Assembly (NCBI GenBank): GCA_958496175.1
Contig: OY292278.1
Coordinates: forward strand, 42,408,001 to 42,472,000
From: Sisyra terminalis
Taxonomy: Eukaryota > Arthropoda > Insecta > Neuroptera > Sisyridae
Length of the DNA: 64,000 nt
Reading direction: 5' to 3'
Shown here: positions 32,421 through 44,029 of the stretch, in pieces
How positions within the stretch are numbered: position 1 is the first letter of the stretch
Layout of the letters: every line of letters starts with the position of its first letter
Made by a program: the position numbers and the translations under genes
The notes under the pieces: generated by a model
Told to the model about the DNA's origin: nothing
The model's database searches: none
What the model saw: the letters and a program-made list of their open reading frames with translations, nothing else

Positions 32421-33068
32421 GATTTATTTAACTTCGACTCGATTAAATTTCGGAGAAATGATTTGATACTCTTGAGATTTCTTTTTGGTCACAATAAAAG
32501 CCTAATTTTTCTCCACCAAGTATTAACAGTTAACACTAATTTGTCTCTGAAATTGAATTCAAATCTACTGGCTTAACTTTTAGTAATCTTGACGAATTCA
32601 ATCTTTGGTCTTTTGCTTCTTGGGAACTTAAAAAAATCTCCAATAGTTCCTTTTACATTTTACTTAGTGGTAATGCCCAAAACATAAAAATATGGTTCCC
32701 AATTATTTGTAATTATTTGAGCTTCTGCTTTTTATCCTCAATCCAACTAATGATCCAGAGTATCTCTACTGAAAAGTAGTTTATTTTAAAGACTTTATAG
32801 TTATCACTTAAAGTTCAACAACTCCTTAAAAATTTTGGAAAATCTTAATTTTATAGTTCATATCCTTCAATAACTATCAAGAAGATATTCTGACGGATCC
32901 ATTTATGCCATAGAGTAGAAAGTAAATGTTCCTACAAGGACAGTAAAAGGTATTTTAAAGATGTACACTTAATTATTATATCCTTTATCCTTTATATCCT
33001 TTTGAAAAGCAGAAATATCACAATCGAAAAAACAAATAGAAAGCCTTTCTTTCCTTCCTCGAGCTTTT

Positions 33069-33702
33069 GACGAAAAGGAGCTTAACTGGAAGAATTAATT
33101 TACCATAAGGCAACAATTTGAAAAAAAATCCTTTGGGAATAGCTTTTGAACTATTACAGTCTTACAAAGTTGGAAATATTGGCAAAAACTTTGAAAGAAA
33201 ACCCTTTGTTTCCTTTGACCTATTTGTTAATTTTGTTTATTTTTTCAATTGAAATTTTACTCTGAATGTTACGTTTATCACCCAAAATAATATAAGAATA
33301 TAAGGGCATAAAATATTCATTCTTAATTAACTGGGGTATCTTTTCTTAATCCAAAAATCGCTGCCGATATATTATGGTTAAATTTGACGAAAAGGAGCTT
33401 AACTGGAAGAATTAATTAACCATAACGCAACAATTTGAAAAAAAATCCATTGGGAATAGCTTTTGAACTATTTATAGTCTTAAAAAGTTGGAAATATTGG
33501 CAAAAACTTGGAAAGAAAATCCTTTGTATCCTTTGACCTATTTGTTATTTTTGTTTATTTTTTAAGTGAAATTTTACTCTGAATGTTACGTTTATCACTC
33601 AAAATAATAAAAGAATATAAGGGCATAAACTATTCATTCTTAATTAACTGGGATATCTTTTCTTAATCCAAAAATCGCTGTCAATATATAATGGTTAAAA
33701 TG
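33069..33702. repeat. Tandem duplication, 317-bp period
   Basis: The segment starting gacgaaaaggagcttaactg at 33069 recurs at 33386, and the similarity runs to ~33702. Differences are few, so the duplication is fairly recent. No coding content. Confidence 0.8.
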
Positions 33703-33956
33703 GCTGTCACTTGGGGGAGATCCAAATTTTTCAGGACCTGACTCTTTTTTGGGTCCTTCTCTAGCAATTACGTACTTATGGTTGTTGTATTACGGACGAA
33801 ATTTTAAAATTAACAAACTTTTCCACCAATTCTGTCCAACGGATCCGAAAAATCTGAGATTTCGTCCTTGTATCGATTGGGGTATATTTTGTTCAAAAAA
33901 GTTTTTCATTTCTTATTTTCCACGTCTTTTAAAATAAACGTATTTCTAACTACAAT

Positions 33957-34690
33957 TTTTGCATGGAAAAATTATTCAAGATTTTCCTATTATACTTTGT
34001 AAGAAGGAAATCTTTCATCAAAAGATTAAATTATTAAAATAATCCAGAAAAAAGGAGCATGGACAATTGGATTCATGGACTTTATACAACAGAAATAAAT
34101 TATCCTTGCAGAGGATAAACTGTTAACTCTGAAGATTGGCAGTTCTCAAGAGTAAATGAAAACTTTTTCGGAAAATAAATGCAAATAAAGTAAAGGAAAA
34201 TTTGACAATATTCCTTTGATTTGCTACCCCAAAAGTTGACCACTTTAATAGCAATTATAAGCAATGTTCTTATTGATTTTTAGGATCAAAAATATTTATT
34301 TAACATAAATTTTATATGTGATTTGCAAACTTTGCAAGCTTCTTCATCTTTGGTATTTTCTAATTATGATTTTACTTTTTTTGTCCACAACAATTCCCTG
34401 GTTTCCCATCCTATTTTCTTCTTTCTCTGCCATTGCTTGTCCATTCTTAATTTTCCATCGTAGAGCTGGTCTTTCTCTTTGTCTTTTTTCCAAGGATTCC
34501 CAATTTAATATTCTTTTGGTCATCTTTGACCTAAAATATTTTGGCCAATCCATATCATTTGAAAGCCCAATTTTCTGGCGTTTCGAAGGGCAAACGGGAT
34601 AGTGAAGCAAATATACTGTATTTGCCATACCTTAGCCTTTCCTGTTGAATTCCAATTTTGACCTTCCAGTTGGAAGTCTGTGGAAGATCT
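33957..34690 (-). mobile_element. Non-LTR retrotransposon tail, minus copy of an inverted pair
   Basis: The minus strand has an open frame at 34344-34628 with SKMTKRILNWESLEKRQRER then ALRWKIK, the Arg-rich tail typical of LINE ORF2 ends. It is the inverted partner of 30340-31075, 2.9 kb away. The plus-strand frame at 34318-34602 is its shadow. Confidence 0.6.
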
Positions 34691-36458
34691 AGGTACTAAA
34701 TCTCAATCTTCTCAGACTTCTCTCCGTCAGGAGGAAAATAATTATGCAAAAAACATCCCCACACTTGGTAAGCAAAGATTTTAATTGATATGCATTTTTT
34801 CCTTTATTTTGTAAAAATAAAAAATCTTTAATTTATTCATTTTGTTTATCCTCGTTTTCATTATTTAAAAAACATTTTTTTTCAGGCTTAAATATTATTT
34901 TTCTGTATAAATTTTATATTTTTCTCCAAAAAATTCCACTTAGCATTACAAAGGATGGAATTTAGTCCTTTAAGCCATTCTTTTTCATTTTTTCGATGCT
35001 TAAAACGGCTGGCTTTATTTCATAATAAGTGCTCAAATAATATTTCAATAAATTTTTTATTTACACATAGAAAAAAACTAAAAAGAAATCCATCAAACTT
35101 AATAGGGCTTTCCCATTAAAACCCATCGACAAATCCAGATTTATGTGTTTCGTTCCAGTATTCAAATTTTTCATTTTATAGTCGCCTCCCTTATTTCATA
35201 ACAAGCGTAATAAAAACGAAAATTGAAATTATTACTCTAATAGAATCCTTTTTACAAAGGTCATAACTTGTACTGTCAAGCTTTATACTGGAAAGCTACT
35301 AAAATGAGAAGTGGGCACTTAAAAATTTCAATCGTAAAACTCAATAATTACCCTCTCGGTTTAAATTAAATAAAACAATAATTTTCATAAAAGATTTATG
35401 GCCTCTATTTCAAACATATCTTTCAATATTAATCTCATTTATTTAAACAAAACTACGATGTTGACTACGAGATGTCGCCATTGTTCGCATTGTTAGCAAA
35501 GAAATTTCATTTCTCTCCGCCTAAATTCAACATTCTTTATGAGATATTCATGCAAGATTAAAAAATTCAATCTTTCATTCCCGAAAAAATGTATTGATAC
35601 AAAAAGCGCTGTATTAGTTCGTGCATGGATTGAACTCGTAAAGCTCTGAAAGCTTATTTGAAATATGCATATTTGATCCCAATAAATCTATATTGTCTTT
35701 AAATAATGAATGACACGAACGAATTTAAATTCCATTTTGTCACGTTTGTCAATATTATATCGTTCCGGCGCTAAGACGGAAAACTTACGAGAGCTTTTGT
35801 GTGGGAAAACAAATGTTAAGTCGAGCTTTACGAGCTTATTTCTGCATATTTCATCATTTCAAATTTGTGTTATCGCACTTCATTTTCGGTGACAATTCGG
35901 GTTCAATGGAAGCTGACTTGCAAGTCATTTTTTTTAATATTAAATATTAAAGTTTATCCGTGTATTATTTTTGGTATAGGCACAAACGGGAGCTTTTATC
36001 GGATTCAATATGATGAATGACTTTAAGAAGTTCACGCTTCGAATACTTACACCGTACTTGACTAAGTTTAACATCGTTTATTCTGACGTTATTATAATAA
36101 TAAATGAACTTTTCACCACAAACAGGTGGAACCATCTGCTAATGGGGAATTCTTAAACTTATGAAAGAGCTTTATTGTTATCAAAGCTTTTTATTTTTCC
36201 TCGTTAAAAACAATATCAAAATTAAGTATTCTTACGATATTTTCAATGGTCTTTCAAATCTTTCATATTGATTAAGTGATTAGGAAGAAATTCTTTAAAA
36301 AATACCAAATTGTTAATAAGGATTAATCTGAGCTTTGAGAGGAATGATGTATATTTGATTGTTCGAAATGCAAATGTAACTTTTTTTGTGTATATTATGA
36401 AGTATTCATTAAATTTTGTTTTTTTCGGGCTTAAAAAAATTCAAGTATTAATACAAAT
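34691..36458. other. Intergenic, no gene seen
   Basis: AT-rich filler with a moderately GC-richer part at ~35440-35900. No frame, RNA or terminal repeat was recognised. Confidence 0.35.
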
Positions 36459-36789
36459 ATAATTGATGGTAAGAAGTACTCAAAAGTCATTAGAGGGGTT
36501 CGTCTTTTGTACATCTATGAAGCAGAAAAAATATAAATTTAGCTTAATCTTTAAGCTTTAAGACTCATAACAAAATTAAGAATAAACATTCTATGATTTT
36601 TTTAAGCTTGAGTTAATTTTTTTTCAAACTTCAGGGCCGTAATAAAAAATTTCATACTTAAACCTAATTAGCTCCAAATAATTATTTTCTACTTTCAATA
36701 CTAAATGGCAAAAGTGTTCATGACTTTATTTATTTTTAATAGGGAAGTGGACTTAAAGGATGTAAATCTATACACTAATTATTAATTTA

Positions 36790-36830
36790 GCGTCGTTTTG
36801 GTCTTTTATTTGACCTTCATCAGGTTTCTT
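36790..36830 (-). ncRNA. Hammerhead motif, left arm of family F, inactive
   Basis: Minus strand: CTGATGA and stem II GGTC/GACC are present, but GAAAC has become AAAAC and the following ACGT is ACGA. Essential core bases are lost, so it should not cleave. Confidence 0.5.
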
Positions 36831-36920
36831 AACATGAAGTATACAATATACATCTCAATAACAGCGACATTTTTTTTCTTTTTTCTGTTATTGAGATGTA
36901 TATTATATACTTCATATTAA

Positions 36921-36964
36921 GAAGCCTGATGAAGGTCAAATAAAGGACTGAAACGTCCCTAAAT
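36921..36964 (+). ncRNA. Hammerhead ribozyme motif, right arm of family F
   Basis: CTGATGA, stem II AGGTC/GGACT (weakened), intact GAAAC and GTC are present. Stem I has one mismatch (AGC/CCT) where the other arm keeps GCT. Confidence 0.5.
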
Positions 36965-38045
36965 TAATAATTACTACATGGATTTACATCCTTTAAGTCC
37001 ACTTCCCTACTAAAAATAAATAATATTATCTAAATTATGGACACAACCAATTTTTCAATAATTTTATGACATTTTTGTGATCATTTAAGTCCCTAGTTCT
37101 TTTTAGTAAGGATAATGTTTTTTTTTCTTGATAATCTAAATCTACAACTTGCTACTCGTATGTTACTATCCAAAATATTTAACTTGAATTATAACATATA
37201 ATCTTTCGGCCAAAAAAATATAAACCTCCTTATACCTACTTTCTGAACTCACTTGGTTATAGTACTTCATATTAAGTAAAATCGCAAGTAACATCGAAAT
37301 AATTTGAGGATTTACATCAAACTTATGATATATTTTTTTCACAAAATTTTTATATCATAAAAAATTTTCAATAAAAGGGTCTTAGGAGGGAATCAACTAT
37401 AACTGGAAATGTTAAACATCTTAATAATTTTTGAAGATAATTTATTAATATACATATAATTGATGGTAACAAGTACTCAAAAGTTATTAAGGAGGTCGTT
37501 TTTTGTATATGTAGCAGAAAAAATATAAATTTGTCGCTTAATCTTTAAGCTTTAAGCCTCATAAAAAAGTTAAGAATAAACATTCTATGATTTTCTTAAG
37601 CTTGTGTTAAAATTTTTTTAGACTTCAGGGCCGTAATAAAACATTGCATACTTAAACCTAATTAACTCCAAATAATTATTTTCTACTTTCAATACAAAAT
37701 GGCAAAAAATTTTATGACTTTTTTTGTGATCACTTTAGTTCCTTATTTTTTTTAAGTAATGATAATGATCTTTTTTCTTGATAATCTAGACCTACAGCTA
37801 ACTCATATGTTACTATCAGAAATATTTAACAGTAATGGCTATTATAATATACATAAAAATATAAACCTCCTTATAATTACATTTTGAACTCACTTGGTTA
37901 AAGTACTTCATTTTAAGTAAAATCGCAATTTAAGTAGCATTGAAGTAATTTGAGAATTAATATCAAACTTATGATAAATTTTCTTCGAAATTTTTTTTAT
38001 TAAAAGTCTCACAATAAGGAACCAAATAAAACTAGGCATAGAAAA

Positions 38046-39490
38046 CATCTTAATAATTTTTTAAGAAAATTTATTTTTAATAAGAGATTGATACAATCCA
38101 TGTAGAAAACAAATATTCTTTATTAGAAACTGTTTAATTTGATGTATATATAAATGCTTTCACAGAAAAATAGTACACTATCATTGTATTCACTAATAAT
38201 TCAAGGATTGTTAAATTGCCCATTGCCATAAATCTAACGATGTAATTTGTAGTGTCTGGGAAATCATTTGTGAATAATAATCATTTGACATCGGTTTGGA
38301 TTAGTTCAACATATTTTTTGAATACCTTATTTCTACTCGTATTTACTTGAATTATAGGAACTAAGAAAATAAAATTTGCAAGAATTTATGGTCATAAATA
38401 TACAAATATATACAGAAAATATTTTCGATATATTGGCGTGCCATTCCTACGAAGTTGTAGGTTTCTGTTGGTCAAATATTGAAGTAAACTTTACAGTGCA
38501 ACTTAACAGTAGTAATAAAAGTAATTAAGTTATTTAAAATCCATTGTATGCGTAATTCAATTAAGAATTACATAGTATTTTTTACGAAATAATTTTGATT
38601 AATTAATTACAATAATTCTCACCTATAGACCGGAATTAATAATTTTTTAACGGAAACATTATATTAAGCATTTAATTACTTTAATTGGAATGATAATAAT
38701 TTTGCATTACTCATCCTATTATTTAAGTTAATTAAATCAAAAAAAAGTTTAATTAATTTACTATAAGCTAATATAAAATGGTAACATTGAAAGTCAATGA
38801 CACTAATTGTCTGCAGTTTGAAAAAATTTTGCAAAACTATGAACTTTTAAAGAATTGAAAAATAATGCGATAAATTTTTATGATTAGTCGGACTATTAAA
38901 GTAAGCCACAAGTAATAGTGTTTAATTTAATTTAATTTAATTAGGTTATTTATTAGCAATGAATTTCGATGTATTTAAAGTTGAATGTAACGTTATTTCG
39001 AACACTATACTATTTAAAAATATTCAATAAAAATCACAATTGTCATCTAATTATTTTTCAAGTCGAAAAATTTTGTAATTACTCCGCCTAAATGTATTTG
39101 ATACATATTTTGTGACCTATAAAGCATAATCGGTGTTAACGTTACATTTTTGTCTGTATTTAAATAATAGCCCGAAGGACTTATTTAAAGAAATCTATAA
39201 CAAAACCGTTGTTAAAAATAATTTTCTATCTATAGCTACGTGTAGCGATGAATAAAGATGAACTTGAATAATTTTCGTGTGGCGCGACATCGTAAGTGAA
39301 ATGGGAACGAAGTAATAACATTATGTAAGATTCAGTGGCGGTTCATAAAAATATTTTTTTACGATGAGATTGATAAAACTTCGACGTTACTTTTGGCCGA
39401 TTTTGTGATATTTTTTTAAAAAAATTTAAGGGTTGACACGACCGTGATTGCATTCAATACTTAGATATATTCATCAATCAACAATCAATG
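38046..39490. other. Intergenic, no gene seen
   Basis: Very AT-rich, with no repeat structure or coding frame recognised. Confidence 0.35.
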
Positions 39491-39498
39491 CTTTATGC

Positions 39499-39725
39499 CA
39501 GCGGTTCCTAACCTTTTTCAGCCGCGGACCCCCAAGGAAATCAAGCATAAGGCCAAGGACCCCTGAGTGAAAAAAGGTGCAATTTTCGGTCAGTATTATA
39601 TTTTAGTATTCCTTCATTAAATTAAAAAAAAACAAAAAACAAACTTTTTCAAATGGGACCGCGAACCCTCAAACATAGGCTCGCGGACCTCCAGGAGTCC
39701 GCGGACCACAGTTTAGGAAACAATG
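39499..39725. mobile_element. hAT MITE (CAGCGGTTC type)
   Basis: It begins CAGCGGTTCCTAACC and ends in a diverged inverse (ggtttaggaaacaatg-like). The flanks CTTTATGC (39491-39498) and CCTTATGC (39726-39733) agree at 7 of 8 bases. This is the widespread hAT non-autonomous type with CAGNGGTT ends. A poorer relative with the same architecture is at ~56000-56160. Confidence 0.75.
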
Positions 39726-40089
39726 CCTTATGCTATTAATCGGTGCACTAATGGTTTTCGATTAAGACTAAGCAGTCCCCAGGTTTCCTTATTCACCCAA
39801 AGATCAATGTTTTTTATTCTTATTTAGTTCTGCATTTATGATTCAATAGCCCCTAGTTGTTATCATCAGGTGTTTTTGTAATTTAATGTTTGTTGCAAAT
39901 AATTTGTTATTAATCATGATTGAATCATAAGGTTGGATCATGTTTATGAAGTTTATATATTTCATATTAATCCAGAGGGTCATAAAAGATCTTTTCTTGT
40001 AAGTATGTAAAAGCTTAAAACAGGTTTCAAAATGTATGCATTTATAGTTTTTATGTTTCCTTGAAAAATTGAATATATTGTTAAACCAG

Positions 40090-40406
40090 TCAAAATAAGA
40101 TTTTTTCGTTAACTTTGAACAGTTATATTGTGTATATAATACATAGAATATATTGCGGTCCAATTTATGTAGTGCAATTTAATAAAATATAAATTTAATA
40201 TAATGTGAATCATCACAAAGCAGTTATGGAGTGATCCAAACTATTTGATAACCACTGAGGAAGCTTGCTTGGCAATCGAAATACGTATCTGGGCAATACG
40301 TCACAAATATTTTTGTTTGAACTTCTGTTCAAATTTATGTTTATGGTATGATTTTTATATATTATTATATTAAATTATTCTACATAAATTGGACAGCAAT
40401 ATATGG
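40090..40406. mobile_element. Family D hammerhead retroelement inserted in the Penelope-like element
   Basis: It shares its left end (tcaaaataagatttttt), right end and hammerhead with the element at 25276-25894, but most of the left arm is missing. TAAACCAG is repeated at both borders (40082-40089 and 40407-40414), so the insertion interrupted the Penelope ORF between the nuclease and the C-terminal parts. Confidence 0.75.
40250..40297 (+). ncRNA. Hammerhead ribozyme motif, family D
   Basis: CTGAGGA core, stem II GCTTGC/GCAATC (one pair weakened), GAAA, palindrome ATACGTAT, cleavage C, and stem I CCA/TGG. Confidence 0.6.
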
Positions 40407-41560
40407 TAAACCAGATTTTCTTGGTGTAAGCTCCTTGTATCTAGTCCCGGAAGATTTACCAGATTGGTCAATAAATCATTTTGCACATGATCCACCTTGA
40501 AATTTTAAAAACTGCGGTTTTATTTCCCATTGAGATTTGATTGTTCTTCCATGGTTTGAGAATTTAAAGAAAATAGTTATTTGTCAAAAATTCGATGTTA
40601 ATTTTATTTTTCTTTAGGAATTTGGCGAATGTGGCTACAAAACTATTGTTGAAACTTGATTTTAACTACTTCTTATTTTCTTTATGTAGAATTGAGAGGA
40701 GTGATTTTTAGGTGCATTTTGATATTAATTTATTTATAACTGAGCTTTTGTATTCGCTGGTTACTACTATTTGTTTTATTATGTTGGATTTTTCTTACCA
40801 TACTTTGGGTGTTAAAGAATTTGATGGTTCTGCATACGAAGCTTTTGGAAGATGACATTTTTTGATGTCTTAGGTAAAATGATATACTGTGAAAAGTAAA
40901 GCTTTTTCTTTTGAGTATCCTGAATATATTGCATGCTAGCTTTTCATTTTTGTTGGTCATTTTTGTGTCTAAATAGTTAATGCTAAGATCCAATATCATA
41001 CTGTTAATCGGTGTGATAGTTCCATTATATAATATGACAATATCATCAACATATCTACCAAAGTATATAAATTAAATTTTTGTAAATATTTTTCATGGTT
41101 TATTTTTTTAGCTAATATTTCTTTAAAATAGATGATCAAGAATTGGCCAATGACCAAGCTTTTCTTCTGGTGATGAAATGCTTCTTCTAAAAAAATTCTA
41201 ACTACTTCATGGATCTTCTAGGATTTATAAAGTTTTATTTTAAATAATTTAAAAGTTTAACTTTTTGAAAAGAAGCCCTCATAGTTTTGTCGCAATTTAG
41301 ATATAAAAAACCATTTATAAACTGGTTTATATAAAAATGGGGGTTGGTATAAAAAACCACCTACAAAAAATGTACTTCTCATTATTAACACTTTATGATA
41401 TGATATAATTTATTATAATCAGTTTATTGATAGTCATGTATAGTTTAAATTGCATGAAGATATCTTTCATAGGTACAGAGGGAAAAATTTTTTAAGTTAA
41501 GGGTTGTCGTCTCTATTATTTCCTTGCTAAAGGAGTTAGGGGTGGGACATTTGATACATG

Positions 41561-42221
41561 GTTATCTTAAAACAAATAAAAACAATGTAAGAACCGTTCA
41601 TCAGACGTGAGTACAGTTTTCAAACGCTTATTTGTACCCAAAACCTCCTAATTTTTTGGGTTTCCATGGAAAAAATAATTTAAATTTTTAGATATTTTGA
41701 TTTCGGTAAAGCTGAATTTTCGGAAAAAATATTATTTTCTTAATACTTTAGGGATGAATTCTCGAAAGTAAAGTGGTATTCTGATTAAAAGTTTTTCCTG
41801 TTCTTCCTTTTTAATTTTCGTTTTCCTTATCATCCTTTTACATCTTTTTTGATAAAGATATACATACAAATCAATATATCATACGTCGGTACTATCTTAA
41901 AACATATAAAAACAGTGTAAGAACCGTTCATCAGACGTGAGCACAGTTTTCAATGGCTTATTTGTACCCAAAACCTCCACATTTTATGGAATTTCCTTGG
42001 AAAAAATGAACTTAGTTTTAAGATATTTTGATTTCGTTAAAACTGAATTTTTGGAAAAAATATTATTTTTTAAATACTTTAGGGCTGAAGTTTCGAAAGT
42101 AGTATTCTGATCAAAAGTTTTTCCTGTCCTTTCTTTTTAATTTTCGTTTTCCTTATCTTCCTGTAACATTTTTTTTTTTTTTATAAAGATATACATACAA
42201 ATCAATATATAATATGTCGGT
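41561..42221. repeat. Tandem duplication, 330-bp period
   Basis: Copy 1 (41561-41890) and copy 2 (41891-42221) share blocks such as aagaaccgttcatcagacgt and tatacatacaaatcaatata. No coding content was recognised. Confidence 0.75.
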
Positions 42222-42545
42222 AATGTAGAGCAGATCGAAGTACCATAAGTGATATTTTCTCGTTAGCTTACGCATTAAATCTCTGAAGGTTGACAATGTT
42301 TTTAAATTTTGTGTGACCACCTTGCAAATATTTATACAATTGTAACTTTTTGGCAAATTTGCATAATCTGATACCTTTTATGTTTAAATTAGATTTTATT
42401 TAACTTTCTATAAGCTTTCATAAGTGTATCTTCTCTCTTTTAATTGTATAAAAGATATATGAGCGTTTGATATAATATTTAAGAGACATATTTACTCAAA
42501 CTAGGTGTTAAGTATTGTAAAAATATGAAACCTGAGTTCAAATTA

Positions 42546-43968
42546 GGGGCCGTTCATAAAATACGTTCGCATAGAACGAGGGGAGGCATCTTGCTGAGTG
42601 TGACACGATGTGACAAGGGGGGCGGGGGGTTTTCGGTAACGTGACGTTCGCCGTTCGTCAAAAAATTTTAAATTAATATTTCTTTCGACTATTTTTCTTT
42701 TTCAATTTTTATCATGATAAAAAGTCATTCATTTCGTATTTAGTAAATCTATTATTATAAAGAGGAAAGATTTGATTGTTTGTTTGCTTTGAATAGTCTC
42801 CGAAACTACTTGACCGATTTGAAAAATTCTTTCACTGTTCGGAAGCTACACTATTTGCGGTGAACATAGGCTATATTAAATTTTCAAAAAAGTTTGTAAT
42901 CCATAATAAAACTCCAATAATGTAACCCAAGGTCTGAAAAAATTACCAAAAAGACATTCTTACATCGCGTACGCTGCAAAAACTATTGGTTATAGAACAA
43001 AATAATGTACTACAATTTTACAGAACATATCATTATCTACAAAAAATACAAAAACTACATTAGTGAGCGAGTACCCTTTGAAATTCGGCGAACTAAACGA
43101 AAATACCGACATTTTTACGGTAAGCCATAATTATAAAAGAAATTTAAAATGCTCTTCCAGAACAAACGGCATACGCCAAATCGTGTATGGTGAACTCTTG
43201 ACTATCTAATACGGTTTAATTATATAGTTGAAATTCAGATATTTATTAATAAGTTTAACTGGGTTTCGTGCCATTGTACAAATTTCAATTGCGCGGTTGT
43301 GTTGTGCAGTGCAATAGAGTAACAGTTTTTGGAAAAAGGTTCATTCGGGAATCGAAACAGTGAGATGGGGTTATTTTGACGCGAGTATTTTGATAATTTT
43401 CGACATTTTGTAGTCATAATTAAGACCGAATTTATTGAACTTGGCGATATTTTTTATTTATGTATAGATGCTGATTGATTTACGAATTATTTGGTTCACG
43501 ATAGATATACCTATCGTAGGTATACGCAATAGACATAATCTTTTTAGATATTTATAAATATTTTTTGAAAATTAATTGATTATTATATAGAACTATTTTA
43601 TTCTTTGCAACAGCATATTAAATGTGTCTTTTTTAAGTTGCCAAAACAGTGTTTTTAAGTATGGTTATGTTTTTAAATAAAAATTTCCATATACCGCTAC
43701 AAATAGCAAATTTGAAAAGAAAATATAATCTACACCTACATTACTCAGACAAAATCGCGGGGATCAGCTAGTATTAAACACATAGAGTTTTTAAATATAT
43801 ACAAATTTGAGCACTTTTAATTGAAATTTATCATATTCAGGGATGGGGGTCTTAGTTTTGTGACGAAATATTTCTAGGGGGATCACAGAAAGTGTGACAC
43901 AGTGTGACAATGGGGGAAGGGGGTCAGAAAAAGCTTATTTTAGCGTGACGTATTTTATGAAAGGCCCC
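42546..43968. mobile_element. PIF/Harbinger-like MITE split by a Helitron
   Basis: Terminal inverted repeats GGGGCCGTTCATAAAATACGT match at 20 of 21 positions and are flanked by TTA (42543-42545 and 43969-43971), the PIF/Harbinger target. Without the Helitron at 42748-43771 the element is ~400 bp. Subterminal blocks gtgtgacacngtgtgacaa occur at both ends. Confidence 0.7.
42748..43771 (+). mobile_element. Non-autonomous Helitron-like element, copy 1
   Basis: It starts A/TCTATTATTATAAAG and ends GGGGATCAGCTAG/T, matching the Helitron rules (5' TC, 3' CTRR, insertion between A and T, no target duplication). The first 150 bases resemble a very common insect Helitron head. It is inserted in the PIF-like MITE. 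A palindromic ggtatacctatcgtaggtat-type block lies ~270 bases before the 3' end. Confidence 0.7.
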
Positions 43969-44029
43969 TTAATAAAAAGAAGTTGATAACCAAAGGAAAA
44001 CAACTAAATTTTTGGAAAGAAACAAATTT

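Larger units (their letters stand above)
36728..37065. mobile_element. Foldback hammerhead retroelement, family F
   Basis: Inverted arms (~36735-36870 and ~36885-37012) are followed by an unpaired right tail of ~50 bases. The flanks ATGACTTT (36720-36727) and ATGACATT (37066-37073) are near-identical. The tandem copy at ~37728 has the uninterrupted site tatgacttttttt, which proves insertion. Confidence 0.8.
36459..38045. repeat. Tandem duplication interrupted by a hammerhead element
   Basis: Copy 1 (36459-~37440) and copy 2 (37448-38045) start with aattgatggtaasaagtact and stay similar throughout. Copy 1 is longer because of the element at 36728-37065, so copy 2 acts as the empty site. Confidence 0.8.
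39843..41200 (-). pseudogene. Penelope-like element: RT, GIY-YIG and C-terminal remnants
   Basis: On the minus strand, ~41065-41020 encodes YFGRYVDDIVILYNG, the Penelope-type reverse transcriptase catalytic motif. RT sequence with changed frames continues to ~40730 (LDLSINYLDTKMT). At ~40430-40500 IDQSGKSSGTRYKE matches the GIY-YIG nuclease signature ..YIGQSGRSF.TRYKEH. At ~39900-40060 FKLLHTYKKRS..NMKYINFI matches the C-terminal FxxLHxxxKG..L..LEExEIYK region. The element at 40090-40406 is inserted between the last two. Stops and frameshifts make it a pseudogene. Just after the C-terminal region, minus-strand CACCTGATGATAAC (~39865-39880) looks like the start of a decayed hammerhead. Confidence 0.75.

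Noticed and set aside
34318..34602. 94-codon plus-strand frame with membrane-like composition
   Set aside because: It is antisense to a LINE C-terminal tail, and its twin at 30473-30718 arises from the inverted copy.
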